The notes beneath the pieces are model-generated. The model was not told the origin of the DNA and made no database searches. It worked only from the letters and a program-made list of their open reading frames with translations. Both the position numbers and the translations under genes were made by a program. A DNA stretch of 64,000 nt. It comes from Treponema sp. (lineage in GTDB: Bacteria; Spirochaetota; Spirochaetia; Treponematales; Treponemataceae). Each line of letters starts with the position of its first letter. Within the stretch, counting starts at the first letter, position 1. Positions 32,976 to 40,551 of the stretch are shown one piece after another. Location: the NCBI GenBank assembly GCA_016296575.1, contig JAEDJA010000003.1, positions 51,363 to 115,362 on the forward strand, read 5' to 3'.

Positions 32976-33689
32976 CTATTTGTTTTTATTCAGAATTCTA
33001 GTTTCGTATTTTCCTGTTTCAAGATCAATAAAGCGTACAAAAAGACTTACTTTGTTGTCAGCATTCAGATTTTCCCAAACAAGATTTGTAAAGTAATCAA
33101 TATCGCCGTTGATGTCTACTTTTGTTGGTTCCCCTTCGTAGCTTGGAAGAGGATTTCCATCACCCATATAAGTGTGGATGAAGTGCCCTACTCCAGCTTC
33201 AGGATTTTCGTAAGCGTAAGTATAACGGTTGCAGCGATCACCACATCCGTCATCACTTTTAAGAATGCTCATCTGGTAATCGTATTTACCATTTTCAACG
33301 TGCATAATTCCAGAAATGCGTGGTGTGTAGTTTGGTGCATCATCTTCAAATTCACGGATGCGAAGGCTTTCTTCAAAAGTTTTTCCGGCTTTTATTCCGT
33401 CATTGATTGTATCAGTCTGGTCACCATTTGTTACGATTGTATTATTTCCCAAAACACGAACAGGCCAATAAATAATAAGATGTGGATCAACCATTTTAGA
33501 TTCATCAAAAGCTTGTGTTCGCAATCCTTCACCGTCTTCTACAAAAACACGGTTACGGCTGTTTGTACTGCGACCCATAATAAAGTAAGCTGTTACAGCG
33601 TATTTTCCATCAGCAGAACGACCAATTACAATTCCTCGTCCTGGGTATGCATTAGATTTTAGTTCGTGTGAAAGCTTCACCATTTTCAT
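32976..33689 (-). CDS. IMP cyclohydrolase, PurO-type fold
   Basis: 237 residues matching the family of archaeal-type (PurO) IMP cyclohydrolases that also occurs in clostridia and some spirochetes: SNAYPGRGIVIG, AYFIMGRSTNSRNRVF, VRVLGNNTIVTNGDQTD and PNYTPRISG. The enzyme closes the FAICAR ring to make IMP, the last step of purine synthesis. In most bacteria that step is done by the N-terminal half of PurH; use of this form implies a separate AICAR formyltransferase elsewhere. AAGGAG precedes the ATG. Sits between PSP1 and an acyltransferase gene. Confidence 0.85.
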   Translation of the reverse strand: MKMVKLSHELKSNAYPGRGIVIGRSADGKYAVTAYFIMGRSTNSRNRVFVEDGEGLRTQAFDESKMVDPHLIIYWPVRVLGNNTIVTNGDQTDTINDGIKAGKTFEESLRIREFEDDAPNYTPRISGIMHVENGKYDYQMSILKSDDGCGDRCNRYTYAYENPEAGVGHFIHTYMGDGNPLPSYEGEPTKVDINGDIDYFTNLVWENLNADNKVSLFVRFIDLETGKYETRILNKNK

Positions 33690-33729
33690 ATTTTTCTCCT
33701 TTTGACTTCCGCTTTTACGTTAATCCAGA

Positions 33730-34623
33730 TTATTTTCCTTCGTTTTCCATGTGCATCTTTTCCAGGCCTTCCATGATGGCATCAACAGTTTTCTGTTTTG
33801 GATCAGGTTCGTCAGCCGGCAGAGATTCAAGAATTTTATTACGGAATTCCTTACAATCAATTACAGGACTAGCAGTAAGAGTAACTTTCTCCTGAGTAAC
33901 CAAATCCATAATCATATTATCAGGGCATTCAGGATTAAAGTGCAGACATTTTCCGTTGATTGAAACCAAAATCATTTTGTCAAAAAGACGAAGGTAACTG
34001 TCAATTTCACGCAAGCCTTTTTTTGTTTCAGGTTTTCCTGGACGATAACGAGTACCGCTTGGAAATACCAGAATTACCTGACCGCGTTTTTTACAGGCGT
34101 CCATTGCACGCATAGCAGCAAAGTTGATTTTTCGGGCTCGTTTTTCTTCTTCTTCCTTTTCTTCCTGGGAAATATCTTTTGCACCAACGGCATCAAGGCT
34201 TCGTGTAGGATAGATTACAACGCGGGTAAAACATTCTGCGAAAGCACGCACGGCAGGATCAGCTTCATTCAGTTTCATACCTGCAACGGCAACAATTTTT
34301 TCGGCAAAATCCTTTGACCAGTCTTCTCCATATTTATCAAGCATATAAACAATTTCCGGAAGATCCAGATTTGTATAATGCTCCATAAGGATAAGACCGC
34401 TTTTTCCATTCTGTACTTCATTGTAGAAGGCTTTGAAATTTTCTACGTTTCCAAGTCCACTTCCTGGAAGAAGATTATCATCAAGAAGAGTGAACATATA
34501 TTTCTGAATATCTTTATTTGCCTCTTCATAAACTGAAGTTTCATCAATTTTGGCGGCGGCCCTAGATTTTTTTGCCATTTCTTTAATCATGCTGCCATAT
34601 TTTCCAGCCAATGTATTATCCAT
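33730..34623 (-). CDS. Glycerolphosphate acyltransferase-like protein (PlsB/PlsC superfamily)
   Basis: 297 residues, no clear membrane helix. The catalytic HX4D motif is present as HYTNLD (about 82-87) and the substrate-binding FPEGTR motif as FPSGTRYRP (about 199). These two are diagnostic of glycerol-3-phosphate/1-acylglycerol-3-phosphate acyltransferases, which add acyl chains in phospholipid synthesis. A charged insert (SQEEKEEEEKRARK) lies between them. GAGG lies 7 bases upstream of the ATG, with a TATA-rich region further up. Which acylation step it catalyses cannot be told from sequence. Confidence 0.75.
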   Translation of the reverse strand: MDNTLAGKYGSMIKEMAKKSRAAAKIDETSVYEEANKDIQKYMFTLLDDNLLPGSGLGNVENFKAFYNEVQNGKSGLILMEHYTNLDLPEIVYMLDKYGEDWSKDFAEKIVAVAGMKLNEADPAVRAFAECFTRVVIYPTRSLDAVGAKDISQEEKEEEEKRARKINFAAMRAMDACKKRGQVILVFPSGTRYRPGKPETKKGLREIDSYLRLFDKMILVSINGKCLHFNPECPDNMIMDLVTQEKVTLTASPVIDCKEFRNKILESLPADEPDPKQKTVDAIMEGLEKMHMENEGK

Positions 34624-34988
34624 TATTACGTCCTCGTATTATTTTCAAAAAAGGGTATAATTTATTTCTTATTATACTCGCAAAATAAAGAGGTTTCAAC
34701 GGTGATTTATCAAGCCCCGCAACGTGCCTGCATCGATTTACCAAAGAAAAACAGAGTGCAGCAAGGCCTGCTTTTCATGTACTTATTTTAAATCCCAGCG
34801 TTACAGCGTAATTTAAATTTTCCTTATAGATTTCTCCTCCGTTTCTTATGGTTGACAATCCTCCAAAAATTGACCATCGTAAAACCTAAGTGCTACAAAT
34901 AAACATATAAAAATAGATTCGAAATCAAAAAATATCTGACATAAAAAGATAGTAAAAGTACACAAATTTGTTTATAAATTCTTTATTT
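34624..34988. other. Gene-poor intergenic stretch
   Basis: About 365 bases, AT-rich, holding the upstream region of the acyltransferase gene (a TATACC about 40 bases before its ATG). I see no convincing gene, RNA or terminator in the rest. Confidence 0.5.
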
Positions 34989-35135
34989 TTACGAAAAATG
35001 GAGAACCTTTTCTTCCTTTTTAAATGGGATTTCTTTTTTATCGCTAAAAACTATGATTCCTCTTGCTGAATCTCTTTTAGAATATTCCCAGTTTGAATCA
35101 TAATTTTTGTAGTCTAGTGTAAAAAGTGTTTTCAT
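34989..35135 (-). pseudogene. N-terminal remnant of a Nudix-like hydrolase
   Basis: A 48-codon frame from ATG 35135 to TAA 34989 translates to a peptide beginning MKTLFTLDYKNYDSNWEYSK and continuing RDSARGIIVFSDKKEIPF. This resembles the first strands of Nudix hydrolases (K-D/R-x-ARGIIV). The Nudix box itself is absent, and the frame ends after 48 residues, so the gene appears truncated. A TATAAT-like sequence lies upstream on the minus strand. Identification is by eye and tentative. Confidence 0.4.
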
Positions 35136-35241
35136 ACCTACTGCCTGATTTAATGATATAATAATTATAAACTATGAGTTTATTTTAGTCTTTGATAAAA
35201 TGAGTAATAATCAGGTAAAATTAAATGTGGGGAGGCTTTTT

Positions 35242-35310
35242 ATGATACTGAAACTGTCATCCCGAACTTGTTTCGGGATCTCTGTAGTGAGAAATGTAAT
35301 ATGTGGTTGA
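35242..35310 (+). other. 22-codon leader frame overlapping the EamA start
   Basis: GGGGAGG (35229-35235) sits 6 bases before ATG 35242, which opens a 22-codon frame running through the REP-like repeat and ending at TGA 35308-35310, inside the EamA gene. The good ribosome site thus serves this small frame and not the EamA ATG at 35301. It may be a chance product of repeat insertion or a coupling leader. Confidence 0.5.
35256..35283. repeat. REP-like palindromic repeat, copy 2
   Basis: GTCATCCCGAACTTGTTTCG then GGATCTCT, with an 8-bp perfect stem ATCCCGAA/TTCGGGAT around a 5-base loop. It is the best-conserved copy of the family seen at 4160, 40305 and 40509. Confidence 0.8.
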
Positions 35311-35714
35311 TTTTTGCAATTGGTTCTGCGGTTTTTGCAGCTCTGACTTCAATTCTGGCTAAGGTTGGAATTGAAGGAGTTGGCTCAAACTTGGCAACGG
35401 CAATTCGCACAATGGTGGTTGTGGCAATGGCCTGGGTAATGGTTTTTATTACAAACCAGCAGGCGGGACTGGCAGAAATCTCTAAACGCAGCTGGATTTT
35501 CCTTATTTTGTCTGGACTTGCAACGGGCCTTAGCTGGCTTTGCTATTACAAGGCGCTGCAACTGGGTCAGGCTTCCAAAGTTGTTCCAATTGATAAAATG
35601 TCTGTGGTGCTTACCCTGATTCTGGCTTTTGTACTTTTACATGAGCAGTTTACCTGGAAATCTGTTGTAGGCTGTGTGCTGATCACCGCAGGCACTGTTA
35701 TTATGGTGTTGTAG
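35301..35714 (+). CDS. EamA family membrane transporter, short four-helix form
   Basis: 137 residues from ATG 35301 (MWLIFAIGSAVFAALTSILAKVG). About five hydrophobic segments make this a single EamA repeat, the half-size form of drug/metabolite (DMT) transporters that functions as a dimer. The conserved end LEHLHEQFTWKSVVGCVLI-type pattern is seen as LLHEQFTWKSVVGC. No ribosome site directly precedes the ATG; the nearest one is separated by the repeat. Substrate unknown. Confidence 0.82.
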   Translation: MWLIFAIGSAVFAALTSILAKVGIEGVGSNLATAIRTMVVVAMAWVMVFITNQQAGLAEISKRSWIFLILSGLATGLSWLCYYKALQLGQASKVVPIDKMSVVLTLILAFVLLHEQFTWKSVVGCVLITAGTVIMVL

Positions 35715-35952
35715 GAGGCATTTTGCTAGATTGCGGAAGTTTTTTTTGGAGGCTCGCTGAGGAGTAGGGGAGGGATTACGGCTTGGTGGAGCTGAATTGC
35801 GTTTTTGGGCCGTAAATTTTAAGTGAAATAAATTGGGAAGTGGGCGTTTTACGGCAGAAAAAAAGTCTGGTGTGGAACAATGTTTATATCAGGATTTATA
35901 TCTCGGGCACGGATAGCGGCCACTTCACACTGGCAGCCTTTCTCCATCAGTT

Positions 35953-37041
35953 TTATCGCAAGCGGAATTTCATCACTACAGGCTGGTGATCAGAATAGGC
36001 AAAACCGCAGTCTACATTTTGAAGGTATTCCACATCAACATTTTCGGAAACAAAGAAACCGTCAACAATAAGGGTAAAGCAGTCTGGACCGTAAGGAATA
36101 TCTACATCGCGGGCAGTAGGAGTAACTTTTCCGTCAGAATAAACATCACATTTTTTAATGCCGGCCGGAATCAATTCATCAGAAAATGGCTGAGTCCAAC
36201 CCATGTTTTTGTCGTAAGAATTCAGCGCGGCAACGGAAGTTCTGGTAAAATCGGCATTATAGTCACCACCACAAACAACGTAATTGCCTTTATCATATTC
36301 AGCTTTCATATCGGCAAAAAGTTTTTTGAGCTGGTTATTCTTGATATTTGCATCCACAGCATAGGCAGAAAGATGTACATTAAACAGCACCAGATCACGG
36401 CCGTTTTCTACTTTCAGACGGCTCCATGTATAACATCGGTCCAGATCAACTAATTTTGAAAATCCGTTAGAAATCTCCAGACGGCGGCGCACTGCTTCTT
36501 CAATGGCGTATTTTGAATAAGTAACAATTCCGCTGTTGGAAGCTCCGTGAGGTCTAAGAACTGGGTACATAAGATAGGCAGAATGATAATTTACAGCATA
36601 AGCAGAATCCCAGGATGGAAGTTCATCATAAATCTGCTTTACCTGATTTATATGGAAAGAACGAGTTGAAGATGTGTCTACTTCCTGGCAAAAAATAAAA
36701 TCCGGATTGTAAGACAGCATGGTTTTTATTCCAAGATCGATTGCAGCTTTTACAGCTTCTTTGCTTCGTCCACGAGATTCTTTTCCACCGTCCATAAAAA
36801 ATGTGAAGTCCGGAATGTAGGCCCCGAAACCCATGTTCTGACTGATAATGGTGTAAGTTTTGTTCAATGGGAGCACTTTCTGCAAAGATTTATTTTCCAA
36901 TTGTGCAGGCTGATTGTCATCAATTCTATTATAGGTGATAAAAACATAGGCCAGATACAACCCCACAATGGCAATAACCGCACCTACCGCAATACCTGCA
37001 CCCAAAAGAATTTTTTTTACAACAGACCAGTTTTTCTTCAT
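35953..37041 (-). CDS. Endonuclease/exonuclease/phosphatase (EEP) family protein with N-terminal membrane anchor
   Basis: 362 residues from ATG 37041, preceded by GGGGG; a longer frame from 37089 would run into the transposon-like repeat. One membrane helix at about 10-35 (KKILLGAGIAVGAVIAIVGLYLAYVF) is followed by the EEP fold with catalytic motifs ISQNMGFG, FCQEVD, GGDYNADF and SDHQPVVMKF. Exported, membrane-tethered EEP enzymes act on phosphodiesters of lipids, nucleotides or nucleic acids; the substrate here is not readable. A 120-bp miniature element lies 54 bases upstream of the start. Confidence 0.8.
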   Translation of the reverse strand: MKKNWSVVKKILLGAGIAVGAVIAIVGLYLAYVFITYNRIDDNQPAQLENKSLQKVLPLNKTYTIISQNMGFGAYIPDFTFFMDGGKESRGRSKEAVKAAIDLGIKTMLSYNPDFIFCQEVDTSSTRSFHINQVKQIYDELPSWDSAYAVNYHSAYLMYPVLRPHGASNSGIVTYSKYAIEEAVRRRLEISNGFSKLVDLDRCYTWSRLKVENGRDLVLFNVHLSAYAVDANIKNNQLKKLFADMKAEYDKGNYVVCGGDYNADFTRTSVAALNSYDKNMGWTQPFSDELIPAGIKKCDVYSDGKVTPTARDVDIPYGPDCFTLIVDGFFVSENVDVEYLQNVDCGFAYSDHQPVVMKFRLR

Positions 37042-37095
37042 TAAGAACCCCCATAAAAAGTCAAAATGTAATGAGGAACAGCAGTTCAATAATGA

Positions 37096-37215
37096 GACTG
37101 TCCCAATAAGTAATGAGTGTAGCGCTCATTGAGCTCGTCGAAATGACTGCTACACTCAATGTGGTGGTTTCGATAAACTCAACCACCGTAATGCAAATTT
37201 ATTTGGACAGCCCCT
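37096..37215. mobile_element. Miniature inverted-repeat element (MITE-like), most complete copy
   Basis: About 120 bp with related ends: GACTGTCCCAATAAGTAATG at the left, and at the right (reverse complement) AGGGGCTGTCCAAATAAATT. Internally it has two hairpins: one from AATGAGTGTAGC and GCTACACTCAAT, one from GGTGGTT and AACCACC. Related pieces are at 61260-61316 and 63101-63204. It has no coding capacity, consistent with a non-autonomous element moved by a transposase outside the window. Confidence 0.68.
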
Positions 37216-37217
37216 AG

Positions 37218-37256
37218 GTACGATAAAGCCGCGCTATTTTAGCGGTTTTATCGTAC
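37218..37256. terminator. 15-bp inverted repeat next to the MITE
   Basis: GTACGATAAAGCCGC (37218-37232) pairs with GCGGTTTTATCGTAC (37242-37256), one wobble, loop 9 bases. It may act as a bidirectional transcription barrier between the EEP and GH8 genes, but no strong T run follows the stem. Confidence 0.45.
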
Positions 37257-37389
37257 ACTCCTCTTTTTAGTATAGTTTCAATCTTTAAATTATTCTATAA
37301 GCAAAAAATCTGGCTTAAATAGACATTTTCAAATTAAAAATTTTTCATAAAAATGGATTCCGTCTATTTTCCAAAAAACCAGTTATGTT

Positions 37390-37401
37390 TATAATCACCT
37401 T
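37390..37401 (+). promoter_or_regulatory. -10 box of the GH8 gene, leaderless geometry
   Basis: TATAAT (37390-37395) ends 6 bases before the ATG at 37402 and no Shine-Dalgarno is present. No good -35 at 17 bases (TTTTCC). Confidence 0.5.
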
Positions 37402-38517
37402 ATGAGAAATACATTCCTTGATTACGGTTATTCCGCTGATGAAATTGAAAACAAAGTAAACGACACTTTCTACGAAATTTTTGAAGGTTTTGGTAGATTC
37501 TTTTTTGATGGATTAAATGACACATCATATTTTATGGATACAGGAAACTGTGATGCCCGCACTGAAGGCATGTCTTACGGCATGATGATGTGTGTTATGA
37601 TGGACAGAAAAGATTATTTTGACCGTATGTGGAAATTTTCCCATGATTTCATGTACATGGATGAAGGACCTCTTAAAGGCTATTTTGCCTGGAGTGTTGC
37701 TCCTGACGGAAAGAAAAATGCATTTGGACCAGCTCCAGACGGCGAAGAATTCTATGCTATGGCACTTCTTTTTGCCCACAATAAATGGGGAAGCGGCCAA
37801 GGAATTTACAACTACAAAAAATGGGGACAGGATATTCTCCGCACAGTAATCCACCACCGAATTCCTATGTGGACTGCCGATAATCACCTTATTAAATTTG
37901 TACCGGGTTCTCCATTCTCAGATCCAAGTTACCATCTTCCACATTTCTACGATTATTTTGCAAAATGGTCTTTTGACTGCGACAAAAATTTCTGGAAAAA
38001 AGCTGCTGAAGCAAGCCGCAACTATCTTGTTATTTCTGCCAACAAAAAAACCGGCATGCACCCGGAATACGCACAGTTTGACGGAACTCCAGATCACACA
38101 GTTCATTTTCCTGGGGGAGATCCTCAGTTTAATGACCACGGCTGTTATTTCAGCGACGCATATCGTACTATTGCCAACATGGGTCTTGATGTACTCTGGA
38201 ACGGACCTCAGAAAGGTTACTCAGAAATTGCCGACAATCTTATTAGCTTTTTTGCCGACATAGATTCTGCCGACTACATGAAATACGAAATTGATGGAAC
38301 ACCAACTCAATTCAAGGCACTTCATCCGGTTGGAATGCTTGCTACTCTTGCACAGGGCACTATGGCCTGTTCAGAAAAAGCCCGCCCTGCCTGTGAAAAA
38401 ATAATCCAACGTTTTTGGGAAACCAAGCTTCGTGAGGGTGAACGCCGTTACTACGACAACTGTCTCTATCTTTTTGCAGTTCTTGCACTAAGCGGCAAAT
38501 ACAAACCTATTGAGTAA
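37402..38517 (+). CDS. GH8 family glycosidase, reducing-end xylose-releasing exo-oligoxylanase type
   Basis: 371 residues, no signal peptide, so it acts on imported oligosaccharides. The general-acid region ARTEGMSYGMMM (Glu55) matches GH8 Rex enzymes; further family signatures are APDGEEFYAMALLFA, DPSYHLPHFYDYFAKW and PQFNDHGCYFSDAYR, which should include the catalytic base Asp region. Rex trims single xylose units from the reducing ends of xylo-oligosaccharides. It heads a three-gene set with two exported proteins. Confidence 0.87.
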   Translation: MRNTFLDYGYSADEIENKVNDTFYEIFEGFGRFFFDGLNDTSYFMDTGNCDARTEGMSYGMMMCVMMDRKDYFDRMWKFSHDFMYMDEGPLKGYFAWSVAPDGKKNAFGPAPDGEEFYAMALLFAHNKWGSGQGIYNYKKWGQDILRTVIHHRIPMWTADNHLIKFVPGSPFSDPSYHLPHFYDYFAKWSFDCDKNFWKKAAEASRNYLVISANKKTGMHPEYAQFDGTPDHTVHFPGGDPQFNDHGCYFSDAYRTIANMGLDVLWNGPQKGYSEIADNLISFFADIDSADYMKYEIDGTPTQFKALHPVGMLATLAQGTMACSEKARPACEKIIQRFWETKLREGERRYYDNCLYLFAVLALSGKYKPIE

Positions 38518-38519
38518 AA

Positions 38520-39284
38520 ATGTTTCTTCGAAGAAAGTTTATCACTGCTAATTTTATTCTTCTGATTTTTTCTCCACTTTACGCCCAGTTCAATCATCTG
38601 GATTCAAACAGTGATTTTAATTTCTACGCCACAGAAACTATTTCACCATTTATAAACGATATCAATGACAATAAAACCAATCTTGTTGGAACCACAGAAT
38701 TTACCCTCACAAGTCCTTATTTTTCTACCGTAACCGGACTTTGTTTCCAGGAACGTCAGTTTGACCTTATGTGCGGAATTGAAGGTAAGTATTTCATCAA
38801 CAACTTTACCTTTGGTGTTCTGGCTTTAGGTAACATGGCCATCTACAAAAAGCTTGGCCGTGAATTTGACCTTTCCTTAATGCCCTTTGCCGATTTCAAA
38901 ACCCGCCGCAGTAACTACTGGCAGTTCAACTTAAAATTCGGCATTGGTTCCATGTTCAGCCAGATTCAGTACAAGAAAAATGGAAATATGGTGTGGAGTA
39001 AGATGGAAAAAAACAACACCTACCTTTGTGACATTTTCATCTGCAAACAATTTCTTCACCTGAATAAAGCCTGGTTTGAGCTTCGCACCTACAATATTTA
39101 CGATTATGACTACGGTTTGTCTGCATCTTTTGCTTTTGGTTACAGTTACCAGATTATTCCGCCGCTTCAGGCCTTTTTTGAAATTAATCTGAACGAGATT
39201 GCCTTCTTTACTACTTTGGGAACTCTTAGAAATATTTCCTTTAATTTTGGTGCTAACTGGCGCATTGCTTCATGGGAATCTTAA
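38520..39284 (+). CDS. Exported beta-rich protein, unknown function
   Basis: I do not recognise a family. The 254 residues begin with a signal sequence (KFITANFILLIFSPLYAQF, cleavage likely near YAQ). The remainder alternates hydrophobic and polar residues in short strands with many aromatic residues (YWQFNLKFGIGSMF, GLSASFAFGYSYQII, NISFNFGANW), which looks like an outer-membrane beta-barrel or related fold. It starts 2 bases after the GH8 stop, so the two are coupled, although the enzyme has no signal peptide. Confidence 0.65.
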   Translation: MFLRRKFITANFILLIFSPLYAQFNHLDSNSDFNFYATETISPFINDINDNKTNLVGTTEFTLTSPYFSTVTGLCFQERQFDLMCGIEGKYFINNFTFGVLALGNMAIYKKLGREFDLSLMPFADFKTRRSNYWQFNLKFGIGSMFSQIQYKKNGNMVWSKMEKNNTYLCDIFICKQFLHLNKAWFELRTYNIYDYDYGLSASFAFGYSYQIIPPLQAFFEINLNEIAFFTTLGTLRNISFNFGANWRIASWES

Positions 39285-39287
39285 TCA

Positions 39288-40286
39288 ATGAAAAAAACTG
39301 GTAAAAAAAGATTATTGTTCGTACCACTGATTGCTGCTCTTTTCCTGGCTTCCGCCTGTTCTTTTGGATTTCCAAACACCCTTATGAACACAAACAATCC
39401 CAATGCCAGATGGAAAAATCCCAGCGGATCCTTTAAAGAACTTGGCACAATTTACAACGGTTTTGGGCCATACTATTTTCTGCTGTTCTCCGACATTCAT
39501 TTTGGTAAAAAAAACGGGCCTTCCCAAGAAGAATTTCTGAATTTTATTGACTATCACAACCAAAAAGTAATGAACGGTGAACCTCATGAAGATTCCCATG
39601 CTGCTACTCCTTACCGGTTCTGCCTTTTTCTTGGTGATGCCGCCGAACACGGTGAAGAAAAGGAGTTCCAGCAGTTTGCAGCTTTTGAAAAAAAAGTGAT
39701 TGAAAAACTAAGAGAAGGCGATCCGTCTTCCTTTGAACGCATCATCTGTGTTCTTGGAAACCACGACATCTATTCAAAAGGTTACGGTTACTGGCATAAA
39801 TACATGTTCCCAGGTACACCAGGATTTAAGTTTACAACAGTTTCAGGAGGAAAAACCCGGTCTTTTTATGGCACTGATTCAGCTTCCTCCTGCTTTGGTT
39901 CAAATCAACTGGATTTTCTTGAAGAAAAGTTCACCAGCGACCCAAATCCAAAAATCTTTCTTTCCCATGAACCATACTCCCAACTTGAACCAGAAAATAA
40001 AAGCTTCATGGTGTCTTTCGATCAGGAAGAAAAGCTTAAAATGATGAAGCTGCTGTTTGAAAATAATTTTGACGCATTTTTAAGCGGCCACGTTCACTCC
40101 GGCGGCATTACTGTCCGTGACGAAACCGTTGATTACACTGTAAAAAGCTTTACCAACAACGGCGGCGAACACAGTTTTTACACAATTAAAATTGATGAAC
40201 AAAATAAAAAAGCTACTGTGTACCGATTCACCGAAGAAACCTGGAAAACAGGTCCTAAAGCATCATACGCAATAGCTCTTAAATAG
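39288..40286 (+). CDS. Metallophosphoesterase lipoprotein
   Basis: 332 residues with a signal sequence ending in the lipobox ASAC (LFLASAC, Cys at about 24). Calcineurin-like motifs appear in order: FSDIHFG, FLGDAAEHG, VLGNHDIYS, FLSHEPY and SGHVHSGG, with the metal ligands D, H, D, N, H, H, H all in place. It should be an active phosphatase or phosphodiesterase anchored on the periplasmic face. It follows the beta-rich protein by 3 bases as the last gene of the GH8 set; the substrate is unknown. Confidence 0.87.
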   Translation: MKKTGKKRLLFVPLIAALFLASACSFGFPNTLMNTNNPNARWKNPSGSFKELGTIYNGFGPYYFLLFSDIHFGKKNGPSQEEFLNFIDYHNQKVMNGEPHEDSHAATPYRFCLFLGDAAEHGEEKEFQQFAAFEKKVIEKLREGDPSSFERIICVLGNHDIYSKGYGYWHKYMFPGTPGFKFTTVSGGKTRSFYGTDSASSCFGSNQLDFLEEKFTSDPNPKIFLSHEPYSQLEPENKSFMVSFDQEEKLKMMKLLFENNFDAFLSGHVHSGGITVRDETVDYTVKSFTNNGGEHSFYTIKIDEQNKKATVYRFTEETWKTGPKASYAIALK

Positions 40287-40304
40287 TATTTTCTGTCATA
40301 AGAA

Positions 40305-40332
40305 GCTCCCGAAACAAGCTCGAGATGACAGG
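40305..40332. repeat. REP-like repeat, degenerate copy 3
   Basis: GCTCCCGAAACAAGCTCGAG followed by ATGACAGG. Matches the inverse of copy 2 apart from a few changes that weaken the stem. Confidence 0.55.
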
Positions 40333-40397
40333 AAATATAATCCCATGAAAAATGCGGAAAGGGAGGCAGGTAATCATTGGATTTCTTAAGTATGATG

Positions 40398-40486
40398 TCA
40401 CACGGATTGGCTCCGTCCTACGGACTTCGCTGTTTTTCTATTTTTTAATCCGCGTGAGCTCCGTAGGAGCGAACAAATCCGTGTGA
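40398..40486. repeat. 89-bp imperfect inverted-repeat element
   Basis: Ends TCACACGGATT (40398-40408) and AATCCGTGTGA (40476-40486) are inverted copies. The inner arms (CTCCGTCCTACGGACTTCGCT and GAGCTCCGTAGGAGCG) remain largely complementary with mismatches, leaving a central T-rich loop. Non-coding, between two REP-like copies and just downstream of luxS. Confidence 0.6.
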
Positions 40487-40508
40487 TAAAAAAAAATTGG
40501 GTAAAAAA

Positions 40509-40535
40509 TCTCTCGACTGCGCTCGGGATGACAGG
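40509..40535. repeat. REP-like repeat, degenerate copy 4
   Basis: TCTCTCGACTGCGCTCGGGA followed by TGACAGG. Keeps the conserved GGGATGACA end, with a diverged stem ATCTCTCGA/TCGGGAT. Confidence 0.55.
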
Positions 40536-40551
40536 GGATTTCAGGGGGGAT

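Noticed and set aside
35715..35952. A gene or RNA between EamA and the EEP phosphodiesterase
   Set aside because: No frame with a start context; G-rich runs but no clear stem-loop or terminator that I could support.
40287..40551. AI-2-related or riboswitch element near luxS
   Set aside because: The sequence is at the 3' side of luxS and is accounted for by the three repeats; no conserved riboswitch pairing seen.
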